Source: Planctomycetota bacterium
GTDB taxonomy: Bacteria > Planctomycetota > Phycisphaerae > UBA1845 > UTPLA1
Assembly: GCA_015654675.1 (NCBI GenBank)
Contig: JAATGM010000020.1
Location: forward strand, 1 to 64,000
Direction: 5' to 3'
Length of the DNA stretch: 64,000 nucleotides
Position numbers and translations under genes: made by a program. Each line of letters begins with the position of its first letter. Position 1 is the first letter of the stretch. The notes under the pieces were generated by a model. That model was not told the origin of the DNA, searched no databases, and saw only the letters and a program-made list of their open reading frames with translations. This document shows positions 32,684 through 41,181 of the stretch, in pieces.

Positions 32684-32823
32684 TGAGACCTCCCTTTTTT
32701 CAACATCGAGCTGGGTTTGTCGCGGGCTCGATTGCGTTTGTGGGGATTGTAGGGCGCTTGTTTTGCGAGATGGTAGCGTAACGCGCCGGCTGGTGCGGGT
32801 TGGGTTGTTGATTCGTGAGCCGG

Positions 32824-33957
32824 TCAGCGCGGGCCGACGGCGATGAAATGGAATGGGGCGTCCTGGTAATTGTTGTCCAGGTTTCTGGTGAATAGACCGA
32901 ATCCGCCGTTGGATACGCCGTTGGGTTGGGCGACGGCGAACACGCCGATGTTGCCTTCGACGCTGGCGACGACGGTGGGCGAGGCGAGGAAGGGCGTGGT
33001 GAATGAGACGCTGTAGAAGCCGGTGGGGGCGGAGTGTTGAGCGGTGAATCCGGTGCCGACCAGGACTGCTCCGGACGAACTGACCAAACCGCGAACAATG
33101 CGCAGATTCTCCTCACCGCCGGGGGCGAAGAGCTGGCCGGTCGAGCCGAGCTTTACGTCGCCGCGGACATCGAGGGTGGTGGCGGGTGAGGCGGTGCCGA
33201 TGCCGACGCGCGTGGCGCTGATGGTCAGGTTGCCGCCGGTACCGGCTGCGAGACTGAGGCCGCCGCCGCTGATCTGGTTGGTCAGCGAGAGGTCGTTGCA
33301 GGTGTTACAGGGGAACCCGAAGAACGCTTTGCGCCCGGCGGCGAAACCGTCGGGGAAGAATGAGATGTAGGTGTGCGTGGTGCCTTCGATGGCCAGTGTA
33401 CCGCTGGTTGTGGTTGGCTCGTGTTTGACGTGAAGTCCGGCGGTGGTGGAAGTGGTTCCAATGGTGACATTGCCGGTGGTAAAGGCGATGTCGGGGCCGC
33501 CGGCGATGGGTTGAGTCCATGGCGCGGCGGCGAACGAGGCGTAGGGTGCGGGGGAGATGGGTTGTCGCGGAGCGAGGGCGGTTGTGCTGGCGCAGCTTGC
33601 GTCGCTGCATACTTCAATTTGCAACCAGCGGGCCTGGCCGTTGAAGGCAACTGATCCGAATTGGCCGGTGTCGTTGAGCGTGACGGTGAAGAGGCCATCG
33701 GCGAGCGGGACGCCCGACAGCGGCTGAGCGGCTCCGATCTGGTTCGCGCCGGCTGGAGGAGAGCCGGAGCCGGGTCCGTCCCACAGACTGAAGCGCAGAT
33801 TGGCGGTGCCGTTGATTGGTGCACCGTTCTGCTTGAGCTGTCCTTGATAAGTGAAGCCGGTTCCGAGCGCGGTTTGCGCGAGCGCGAATTGTGGCGGTGC
33901 ATAGCATGCCACGAAAAAAAAGAGTGCTGGCGTCGAGCGTCTTGCGAGTTTTTTCAT
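32824..33957 (-). CDS. Secreted beta-rich protein with tail-fibre-like repeats
   Basis: 377 residues from ATG 33957 (a start 9 bases earlier is possible). The signal peptide is A-L-F-F-F-V-A-C-Y-A then F-A-L-A-Q. It opens with T-G-F-T-Y-Q-G-Q-L, then N-L-R-F-S-L-W-D, a pattern recurring in planctomycete surface proteins. The second half has V-G-I-G-T-A-S-P-A-T-T-L-D-V-R-G, typical of phage tail-fibre and adhesin beta-helix repeats, and a C-terminal domain like those after such stalks. No dockerin is present. It begins 14 bases after the repeat-rich gene upstream and is likely co-transcribed with it. Structural or adhesive role inferred. Confidence 0.75.
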   Translation of the reverse strand: MKKLARRSTPALFFFVACYAPPQFALAQTALGTGFTYQGQLKQNGAPINGTANLRFSLWDGPGSGSPPAGANQIGAAQPLSGVPLADGLFTVTLNDTGQFGSVAFNGQARWLQIEVCSDASCASTTALAPRQPISPAPYASFAAAPWTQPIAGGPDIAFTTGNVTIGTTSTTAGLHVKHEPTTTSGTLAIEGTTHTYISFFPDGFAAGRKAFFGFPCNTCNDLSLTNQISGGGLSLAAGTGGNLTISATRVGIGTASPATTLDVRGDVKLGSTGQLFAPGGEENLRIVRGLVSSSGAVLVGTGFTAQHSAPTGFYSVSFTTPFLASPTVVASVEGNIGVFAVAQPNGVSNGGFGLFTRNLDNNYQDAPFHFIAVGPR

Positions 33958-33971
33958 GTGGCACATGTTTG

Positions 33972-36662
33972 TCAGGGGCTTAGTAGCCGCGTGATGAAGA
34001 GCGGGACATCGCTAACGTTCACCACGCCGTCGCCGTTCATGTCGTAAGCGCAGAGGCCGCGGCCTTGTGAGTCGCCGGTGATCAGTGTTGCGGACATGCC
34101 GGAGATGTCCTGGCCGTCGGTGAGGCCGTCGCCGTTACCGTCGCCGTCTCCCGTTCCGCCGGAGCGGGTAAGGGTCGCGCTATTGGTTGCGATGCTTCCG
34201 CAGTTGTTTGAGAGGACGAGGTCATAGGCGCCTTCGTCGGCGACGCTGATGTGGTGGATGTCGAGGGTGGCGTTGTGCGCGCCGGCGATGATGGAGCCGG
34301 TGCCGGTCGGGCCGTCGACGAGCGGGATGGTGTTGTGCCGCCAGTTGTAATTTGCCGAATAGCCGGCAGCGCCGCGGGCGGAGAAGGAGACATTTGCGTT
34401 GCATGCGGCCGTGACGGACTGCGGCTGGCGGACGATCCAGGGGATGCCGGTTTCGAGGTAGCGGGCCCAGCTGGGGGCGGCGACGGCTCCGTTGCGGACA
34501 TTGGCGAACGCGCCGCCGGCGTGGACTTCGTTGTGGTATGCGGCGAGGCCGTAGACGGAACTGTCTGCGCCGCCGCGGACGTCGCTCCAGGTGGAGCCGT
34601 CCCAGCGAGCGAGGCGGTTGATGAGGAGTCCGCCGGCGTGGGTGAAGGCACCACCGACGTAGAGGTCTCCATTCTCAACCAAGAGTGATTCGACGGTTCC
34701 ATCGGCGCCTCCCGTGCCGAGGTTGGAATAGGAGTCGGTGACGCTGTTGTACTTCGCGATATTGGGAGAGCCGGAGATGCCGGGGAACGAGCCGCCGATG
34801 ATGAGGTCGCCGTTGAAGACTTCGAGCGCGATGACTGCGCCGGAGAAGGAGCCGTGGACCGCGCTCCAGGTTGTGCCGTTCCAGCGGGCGAGGCCGCCGC
34901 TGTTCACGGTTCCGTTGGCAGTTGTAAAGACTCCTCCGGCGTAGAGCGCACCGTTGTAGACTTTCAGGGCGTAGCAGCTTCCGTTGAGGCCGGTGCCCAG
35001 TTGCGACCAGGACGTTCCGTTCCACTGGGAGATGTGATTGAGGGTTGTGGCGTTGTTGCCTGTGGCGGTGAATGCGCCGGCGGCGATGGTGGAGCTGTTG
35101 AAACGCTCGATGGCGAGGACGGTGTTGTTCAGGCCGGGACCGAGGGGGGACCAGGCGGGCGGGGACACGCCGACGTTGGATTCGGCCCAGTCGGCGATGC
35201 GATTGGCGGAGACGCCGCCGGCGGTTGTGAACTCGCCTCCCGCGACTAGGTGGATTGTTTGATTGATGCCGATTCCGGTGGTGAAAGTTTTGAGGGCGTG
35301 GATGGGGGCGGTCATGCCGGTGCCGAGCGTTGACAGTACGAGGCCGTCCCACGCGACGATGTTGTTGGCGGGTTGGGTGATGTTGCTGGACTGTTGAAAG
35401 GACCCGGCGGCGATGAGGCGCGGTGCGCCGAAGCCGAATTGCGTGATCGCGTTGACGGCTGACACGGTTCCGCCGCCGAAGGATGACCACTGGACGCCGT
35501 CCCAGCGGGCAATGCGATTGGCGGTGACGCTTCCGGCGGACGTGAAATCTCCGCCGACGACGAGGTCGTTGTTGAAGACGGTGAGGGCATCGACGGCGCT
35601 GTTGACGCCTGAGCCCATGGCGTGCCAGGAGGATCCGTCCCAGCGGGCGATGTGGTTGACGACCAGAGCGCCTGCCTGGGTGAATGTCCCGCCGGCGATG
35701 AGATTGTTCTGGAAGACCTTGAGTGAGGTGACGGCGCCGTTCAGGCCGGTGCCGAGCGCGTGCCAACTTGAGCCGTCCCAACGGGCGATGGAGCTGGCGG
35801 CGACACCGCCGGCGATGTTGAACGTGCCGCCGGCGATGAGGTCGCCGTTATATGTGGTAAGCGATTGGACCTGGTCGTCTGTTCCGGGCATGGGGACGAA
35901 ATCGTTGCCGTTCCATGATGCGATAAAGTTTCCCGGCTCGCACGTGCACTGTCCGGAGTTGAATGTGCCTGCGACGATCAGATTGCTTCCGAACTGGGTC
36001 ATGGCGAGGATGTCGGAACCGACCGCAAAGTTGTTGGCGGGGAGAAGGCAGTGGGCGGCGCCGTCCCAGGTCGTCGAGCCCCAGGTGAATTGCCCGCGGC
36101 AATCGCTCGTATCGTTCCACCAGACCGTGTAATTGCCGCCGAGGTAGAGCGTGTTGTGGTAACTCGTGAGACTCCGAACGTAGAGTGGGGTCATGTTGTA
36201 GAAACTCGCCATGCAATAGTCGCTGTCGAGGGCATGCCAGGCGCTGCCATCCCAGCGGTACGCCCTGTCGCCGAGACTCACCTGGCTTCCGGCGCCGGCG
36301 ATGAGTTGGTTATCGAAGGAGATCAGGCAGCGGACTTCGGCGTTCATCGGCGGGAAAAGTGGATCTCCCGGTGATTCCCATGCGCCGTTGGCGGGATCAA
36401 ATATTGCGACGTTTCTGACGGTGGTGTCCTGCATTCGTGAGAACTGGCCGCCGGCGACCAGCCTGGCCGGCAGTGGGCCGGCACCGTCCGGGTCCCAGGT
36501 GGTCAGGGCGTAGACGGTTCCATTGGCGCCGTTGAAGGCCTGACTGTTTTGGAGGGGGCCGGTTCGCCAGTCGTCGCATTGGGCCATGGCGGGCGCGATT
36601 GACAGGGGGGCGAATGCGGCGATGCGGAGGACCAATACCAGGAGATTGGGTCGTGTTTTCAT
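33972..36662 (-). CDS. Secreted propeller-like repeat protein with Ig-like and dockerin-like domains
   Basis: 896 residues, with GAGG 8 bases before ATG 36662 and a signal peptide ending A-P-A-M-A. At least a dozen repeats of ~45 residues carry L-I-A-G-G-x-F, I-A-R-W-D-G-S-S-W and A-L-G-x-G, like delta-60/Kelch-type beta-propeller blades. After them comes an Ig-like domain (~760-835: I-V-R-Q-P-Q-S-V-T-A-A-C) and a dockerin-like pair (D-G-N-G-D-G-L-T-D-G-Q-D; D-M-N-G-D-G-V-V-N-V-S-D). No catalytic residues are apparent. Likely a surface or secreted binding protein, encoded with the following tail-fibre-like protein. Confidence 0.85.
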   Translation of the reverse strand: MKTRPNLLVLVLRIAAFAPLSIAPAMAQCDDWRTGPLQNSQAFNGANGTVYALTTWDPDGAGPLPARLVAGGQFSRMQDTTVRNVAIFDPANGAWESPGDPLFPPMNAEVRCLISFDNQLIAGAGSQVSLGDRAYRWDGSAWHALDSDYCMASFYNMTPLYVRSLTSYHNTLYLGGNYTVWWNDTSDCRGQFTWGSTTWDGAAHCLLPANNFAVGSDILAMTQFGSNLIVAGTFNSGQCTCEPGNFIASWNGNDFVPMPGTDDQVQSLTTYNGDLIAGGTFNIAGGVAASSIARWDGSSWHALGTGLNGAVTSLKVFQNNLIAGGTFTQAGALVVNHIARWDGSSWHAMGSGVNSAVDALTVFNNDLVVGGDFTSAGSVTANRIARWDGVQWSSFGGGTVSAVNAITQFGFGAPRLIAAGSFQQSSNITQPANNIVAWDGLVLSTLGTGMTAPIHALKTFTTGIGINQTIHLVAGGEFTTAGGVSANRIADWAESNVGVSPPAWSPLGPGLNNTVLAIERFNSSTIAAGAFTATGNNATTLNHISQWNGTSWSQLGTGLNGSCYALKVYNGALYAGGVFTTANGTVNSGGLARWNGTTWSAVHGSFSGAVIALEVFNGDLIIGGSFPGISGSPNIAKYNSVTDSYSNLGTGGADGTVESLLVENGDLYVGGAFTHAGGLLINRLARWDGSTWSDVRGGADSSVYGLAAYHNEVHAGGAFANVRNGAVAAPSWARYLETGIPWIVRQPQSVTAACNANVSFSARGAAGYSANYNWRHNTIPLVDGPTGTGSIIAGAHNATLDIHHISVADEGAYDLVLSNNCGSIATNSATLTRSGGTGDGDGNGDGLTDGQDISGMSATLITGDSQGRGLCAYDMNGDGVVNVSDVPLFITRLLSP

Positions 36663-36754
36663 GTTGCTGCCTCGATTCCGTAGGGCGGATGCCGTAGGGA
36701 GAGGCGCAGCCGGGCGGTGGGGGCGGCCAAGAATTGTGAGCGGTGTGATTAATG

Positions 36755-37141
36755 TTACGGTGTGGGGCGGGGCGAGAGACGGTTTTGATTCCAGTGGTAT
36801 GCGAGCAGGAACGTGAGAACTGCGTGCAATGCTACTGTCGGCCAGAGGAGGGGGCCTATCGGGTGGGTGGTGATTCCGAGGTAGGCGAGGTAGAGGGTGA
36901 CGAGCGGGTTGTAGGTGAGCATCGCTCGGAATGCCGACCGGGACTGGGTTGTTGAGGGGCTTGCGGGCCAGCAGGCGATTCCGAAGGAGACGAAGCCGAG
37001 GCCGGCGACGCGAAGTATCGAGAAAGTCGGGCCGGAGATTTCTGCGCCGAGGAGGAGGCGGGCGACGCTGGCAGGCACAGCCAGCATGGCGAGGCCGGTG
37101 GCTGCTTCGAGGATGGCGGTGAGTCTGAGGAGTTTGATCAT
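36755..37141 (-). CDS. Small integral membrane protein, four segments
   Basis: 128 residues with about four hydrophobic helices (near 8-30, 42-62, 78-95 and 100-120). No charged catalytic motif is visible. The overall look is that of small DUF-type membrane proteins related to DoxX or DUF4345, but I cannot assign a family. The ATG at 37141 has only a weak upstream site. Confidence 0.65.
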   Translation of the reverse strand: MIKLLRLTAILEAATGLAMLAVPASVARLLLGAEISGPTFSILRVAGLGFVSFGIACWPASPSTTQSRSAFRAMLTYNPLVTLYLAYLGITTHPIGPLLWPTVALHAVLTFLLAYHWNQNRLSPRPTP

Positions 37142-37209
37142 TTTGTATTGAAAGCGAGGCGGGCGGATTTTTTGCGCCGCCCGCCTCGCGGATTTGTCGT
37201 GGCCGGGAG

Positions 37210-39684
37210 TTAGTCGCGAGCTTTTGCGACTGCCTCTGCGGCGGTCTTCTGATCCGATACGGCCAACTGCATCGGGCCGAGTTTGATGGTCAGCTTGTTG
37301 ATCGTGCCATTGAATGCGAAAGGCACCTGATAGTCCTGATCGTTCACGCCGGTGCGGGTGTCCACGCCGACGTCGAAGGTTTCGTCACACACCTGCAGGA
37401 ACGCGATCGAGTTTGCCTGCTTGTGCGTATCGACGTCTTTTCCGTCCACTTTCAGCACGCCGGTGCCGCCCTTAGCGATGCCGGGGCCGTCGTAGGTGTA
37501 GTCGAACACGATGGTGTGCTTGCCGGGGGTGAGCGCATCGGGGCCTTGCCAGCGGTACTGGGCGAGGATGAGCATGTTGTAGTCGAACACGGGCTTGCCG
37601 TTGAGGATGTAGAAGCCCCATCCGCCCCAGCGTCCGCCGACGGTGGCGATCATTCCGTTGCCACCGCCCTGCGGCACATCGACTTCGGCGGTCATCGTAT
37701 AGGACTTGCCGATGATGCTTGGACCGTTGGCGGTTGCAATTCCCGGGTTCACACCGGTGTAGATGAATTCTGTCTTGCCGGCCGTCGTGCTTGGTCGAGG
37801 TTCAACCGCGCGCGCGAATGTCCGGTTGTCGAGCGGAAGAACCTGATACTTCATGGCCTCCTGCTGCCAGACAGCCTGCATTTCTTTCAGCTTGTCGGGC
37901 ATCGTCGCGGCCAAGTCGTTGGCCTGGGAGTAGTCCTTGGTGAGGTCGTACAGCTCCCACTTGTAATCGGTCGGGGCGGGCAGGGGCGCGTTCAAGATCC
38001 ATGGACCGTGCGGCGGTGTCGTGCAGGCGTACCAGCCGTCGTGATAGATTCCGCGGTTGGAGATCATTTCGAAGTACTGGGTCTTGCGGGTGGATGGCGC
38101 GTCGGCGTTGGCCTTGTCGAAGGTGTAGACCATGCTCACGCCTTCCATCGGCTTTTGCGGCACGCCGTCAACCACCTCTGGCGCCTGGATGCCCGTGGCT
38201 TCCAGGATGGTGGGCACGATGTCGATGACGTGGTGGAATTGGTTGCGGATGCCGCCGGCGTCCTTAATGCGGGCCGGCCATGAGATGGCCATGCCCTGCC
38301 GGGTGCCGCCAAAGTGCGATCCGATCTGCTTGGTCCACTTGAACGGCGCATCGAAACACCACGACCAGGCGACGGCCATGTGCGGGTAGGTCGCGGCGGA
38401 ACCCCACGCATCGTAGAACTTGAGTTGCTCGGCGATCGGGATATCGAGGATGCCGTTGTAGGCCGTCCACTGATTGGGCGTGCCCACCAGCGTACCCTCG
38501 GGACTGGTGCCATTGTCGCCGACGATGTAGATGATGAGCGTGTTGTCGAGCTGGCCCATGTCCTCGACCTGCTGGATCACGCGACCGATCTCGTTGTCGG
38601 TGTACGCGGCGTAGCCGGCGAAGACCTCGGCCTGGCGGGCGAACAATTTCTTCTCGTCCGCCGACAGGGTATCCCACTTCGGCAGACTGTCGGGCCACTC
38701 GGTCAGCTTCGCATCGGCCGGAATGACGCCCAAGCGCTTCTGGTTGGCGAAGATCTGCTCGCGGGTCGCATTCCAGCCGGCGTCGAACTTGCCCTTGAAC
38801 TTTTCAACCCATTCGGCCTTGGGGTTGTGCGGTGAGTGCGTGCCGCCGGGAACGTAATAGACGAACCACGGGGAGTCGGGCGCGGCGGCCTTGAGCCCGC
38901 GCATGTAGCCGATTGCCTCGTCGGCCATATCGGTGATGAGGTTGTAATCCTTCTTGCCGACCCACGGGAAGATCTGCCGGTTGTTCTGAAACAGGTAGGG
39001 CGTCCACTGGTCGGTTTCACCGCCCATGAAGCCATAGAAATAGTCGAAGCCCATTCCAGACGGCCACTGATTAAACGGTCCAGCGAGACTGTATTGGAAG
39101 TCGGGCGTGTTGTGGTTCTTGCCGAACCAGGAGGTGGCGTAGCCGTTGTCCTTCAGAACTCGGCCGATGGTTGCGTTGTCGGCGCCGATGATCGAGTCGT
39201 AGCCCGGGAAACCGGTCGATAGCTCGGTGATGACTCCGAAGCCGCCGGAGTGGTGATTGCGTCCGGTGATGAGGGCCGCCCGCGTCGGCGAGCAGAGCGA
39301 GGTGGAATGGAACCGCGTGTAGCGCAGGCCCGATTTGGCGACCCTGTCGAGCGCGGGAGTCGGAACGACGCCGCCGAAAGTGCCGGAGACGCCGTAGCCC
39401 TGATCGTCGGTCATGATGAGGAGGACGTTGGGCGCGCCCTTAGGCGGGACGATGCGCGGCGGCCACCAGGTCTTCGATCCTGCGAGGGTCTCTTTGACGA
39501 CGCCGCCGAACTTCGGGTCGAGCGCTGGGATTTGCTTCCCGTTGATCGTTGTGGTGGCGCTGGGTGAGCCGGGTACGCCGGTGATTTGTTGAGCGAAGGT
39601 TGAGGCACTCGAGAGTGCCAGTGCCGCGACTACGACGAATGCGGCGGCGATCAGGCGGGGACTGCGCAGAGGAACTTGCGTCAT
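37210..39684 (-). CDS. Sulfatase (arylsulfatase type), exported
   Basis: ATG 39684 has GGAGC 7 bases before it and a signal peptide ending S-A-S-T-F-A; 824 residues. N-V-L-L-I-M-T-D-D-Q-G-Y-G holds the first metal-binding aspartates (Asp93, Asp94). C-S-P-T-R-A-A-L-I-T-G-R at 131-142 is the CxPxR site converted to formylglycine. D-N-G-T-S and T-H-S-P-H-N-P supply further active-site residues. The ~200-residue C-terminal extension is beta-rich and longer than in simple arylsulfatases, close to the large arylsulfatase subgroup. It hydrolyses sulfate esters; the substrate is unknown. No anaerobic maturase or FGE gene lies in the window. The gene starts 57 bases after a Gly/His/Tyr-rich small protein gene. 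Confidence 0.93.
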   Translation of the reverse strand: MTQVPLRSPRLIAAAFVVVAALALSSASTFAQQITGVPGSPSATTTINGKQIPALDPKFGGVVKETLAGSKTWWPPRIVPPKGAPNVLLIMTDDQGYGVSGTFGGVVPTPALDRVAKSGLRYTRFHSTSLCSPTRAALITGRNHHSGGFGVITELSTGFPGYDSIIGADNATIGRVLKDNGYATSWFGKNHNTPDFQYSLAGPFNQWPSGMGFDYFYGFMGGETDQWTPYLFQNNRQIFPWVGKKDYNLITDMADEAIGYMRGLKAAAPDSPWFVYYVPGGTHSPHNPKAEWVEKFKGKFDAGWNATREQIFANQKRLGVIPADAKLTEWPDSLPKWDTLSADEKKLFARQAEVFAGYAAYTDNEIGRVIQQVEDMGQLDNTLIIYIVGDNGTSPEGTLVGTPNQWTAYNGILDIPIAEQLKFYDAWGSAATYPHMAVAWSWCFDAPFKWTKQIGSHFGGTRQGMAISWPARIKDAGGIRNQFHHVIDIVPTILEATGIQAPEVVDGVPQKPMEGVSMVYTFDKANADAPSTRKTQYFEMISNRGIYHDGWYACTTPPHGPWILNAPLPAPTDYKWELYDLTKDYSQANDLAATMPDKLKEMQAVWQQEAMKYQVLPLDNRTFARAVEPRPSTTAGKTEFIYTGVNPGIATANGPSIIGKSYTMTAEVDVPQGGGNGMIATVGGRWGGWGFYILNGKPVFDYNMLILAQYRWQGPDALTPGKHTIVFDYTYDGPGIAKGGTGVLKVDGKDVDTHKQANSIAFLQVCDETFDVGVDTRTGVNDQDYQVPFAFNGTINKLTIKLGPMQLAVSDQKTAAEAVAKARD

Positions 39685-39740
39685 TGGTTGCTCCATTCGG
39701 GTTCGATGGACTTGGATACTCGTCAGGGTTTTGGGGGCGA

Positions 39741-40058
39741 TCACCAGGCGCGGTAGACGCCCGCGTGATACATGCCGCCGGAGTAGCCGGCGGCGTGGAA
39801 GCCGCCGTAGCAGGCGCCGCCATAGTGGTATCCGCCCGCGTAGCCGGCGTGATAGGCGCCGCCCGCGCCGTAGTGCGAGACGCTGGCGGAGTGGTACCCG
39901 CCGCCTGCGCCCCAGGCCGACGTGGATCCGACGTGGGTGACGCCGCCCACTCCGACATGGGTGTAGCCGGAGTGGCAGCAGCCCCAGGCGAGTGCCGTGG
40001 CGGGAGTCATTGCCGCGAAGCAGACGATAGCCGCCGCGATGAGAGTCTTTCGAATCAT
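39741..40058 (-). CDS. Small secreted Gly/His/Tyr-rich protein
   Basis: 105 residues with a clear signal peptide (M-I-R-K-T-L-I-A-A-A-I-V ending A-T-A-L-A) and AAGGAG before ATG 40058. The mature part (~80 residues) is Gly, His, Tyr, Ala and Ser only with few exceptions, built on short G-x-Y-H-x-G units, plus a C-C pair near the start. Such composition suits metal binding, a matrix or coat protein, or tyrosine-based crosslinking. It is transcribed just before the sulfatase gene and just after the NTF2-like gene on the same strand. No family recognised. Confidence 0.75.
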   Translation of the reverse strand: MIRKTLIAAAIVCFAAMTPATALAWGCCHSGYTHVGVGGVTHVGSTSAWGAGGGYHSASVSHYGAGGAYHAGYAGGYHYGGACYGGFHAAGYSGGMYHAGVYRAW

Positions 40059-40104
40059 AACTTGCTCCTTTTTGTAGCTTGGCCCGTTGTCGTTGCGTAT
40101 TTGC

Positions 40105-41019
40105 CTACTCGGGCTGGCGCTTCATCTTGATTTCTTTGATGTCGGGGAGCGGCTTGCCGTCTTCGGTGCGCTCGCTTGATTGCCAGGAGACGGTGTCGGC
40201 GTCGATGCGGGTCACGGTGTTCGTCGCGGCGAGTTTCTTTCCTTCGCGCGTGACGGAAGTGTTCTTGATGATGAGCTTGTTGCCGTCGACGGTCCAAAAT
40301 CCTTCGCCGTAGCCGCCTTCGAAGTCGAAGGCCCATGAGCGAATCCTGTTGTTGAGTGGGTCCCAGCCGATCCACTGATTTCCGCCGGCCAGCGTCATGT
40401 TGCGGAATTTCGTTGCGTAGGAAGAGGCGATGAAGTTCTGATTCATGGCCCATTCGAAAGTGACCGTCGATGACTCGCCGCCGGGCGTTTCGTTGGCCCA
40501 GTTGCCGATGATCCAGTCGAGGCCACGAAGTTTGGGGTAGTTCGTGTCGGGGACGTAAACGGAATCGCGGACACTACTGAGGTACCATTTGCCGTCTTTT
40601 TTGACATGCACGACGGTGTAGCGGGCGCGACTGGGCGGGCCGCCGTTGGGCGGAATGACCGCGGTGGTGCCGTCTTCGATGGCGACGTCGGGCGTGACGA
40701 GTCGCAGCGAAGAGACGTCGATTCGGACCTTCATTCCCTTGTTTTCCGCGAAGAACTCGGCGAAGGCCTTTTCGATGGCGTCGCGTCCTTTCAGGCAGCG
40801 ACCGTCGCGGTCGGTGTAGTCGCCATCGGGCGTCCAGAAGGCGGCGACGGCTTTGGCGTCGCCTTTTTCGAATGCATCCACGAAAGCAGCGGCCCTTTCC
40901 ATCAGGGCGGTTTCGTCGGCGGCGTTCGCCTTGGGCAATTGGGCGAGTGCTGGGCGGGATGCGGCAAGGAAAAATGGCATCGTGATCGCGGCATAGCAGA
41001 TCAGTTTTCGACAATTCAT
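40105..41019 (-). CDS. Secreted SnoaL/SgcJ-type NTF2-like protein with C-terminal beta domain
   Basis: ATG 41019 with GGAG upstream gives 304 residues; the frame stays open further upstream but that part is antisense to the YchF-like gene. Signal peptide ends S-R-P-A-L-A. Residues ~35-150 form an NTF2-like domain of the SgcJ/EcaC family (F-V-D-A-F-E-K-G-D-A-K-A-V-A-A-F-W then D-G-D-Y). Residues ~165-300 are a beta-rich DUF1579-like or lipocalin-like domain (D-W-I-I-G-N-W ... F-D-F-E-G-G-Y). Such proteins bind small hydrophobic ligands or act as isomerases; no substrate is indicated. It is divergent from the YchF-like gene and probably starts the transcript running toward the sulfatase. Confidence 0.82.
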   Translation of the reverse strand: MNCRKLICYAAITMPFFLAASRPALAQLPKANAADETALMERAAAFVDAFEKGDAKAVAAFWTPDGDYTDRDGRCLKGRDAIEKAFAEFFAENKGMKVRIDVSSLRLVTPDVAIEDGTTAVIPPNGGPPSRARYTVVHVKKDGKWYLSSVRDSVYVPDTNYPKLRGLDWIIGNWANETPGGESSTVTFEWAMNQNFIASSYATKFRNMTLAGGNQWIGWDPLNNRIRSWAFDFEGGYGEGFWTVDGNKLIIKNTSVTREGKKLAATNTVTRIDADTVSWQSSERTEDGKPLPDIKEIKMKRQPE

Positions 41020-41181
41020 CGGGAAGCTCCAGAATCGGGACAATGAGCGGGGCTTGCGACTCGGGCGTCGTGCTGTCGCGAGGACGGTAGTCGGAAGCGC
41101 GGACGAACGCAATGAAAGCGTTTTGCGAGCGGTGTACGCATTGGGGCTGACACTTTGGTCGCGCAGCTTTAGAATTGGCGC

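Noticed and set aside
40105-40134. Possible shared promoter or riboswitch between the NTF2-like and Gly/His/Tyr-rich genes
   Set aside because: The 46-base gap shows only a ribosome binding site; no structured element could be seen.
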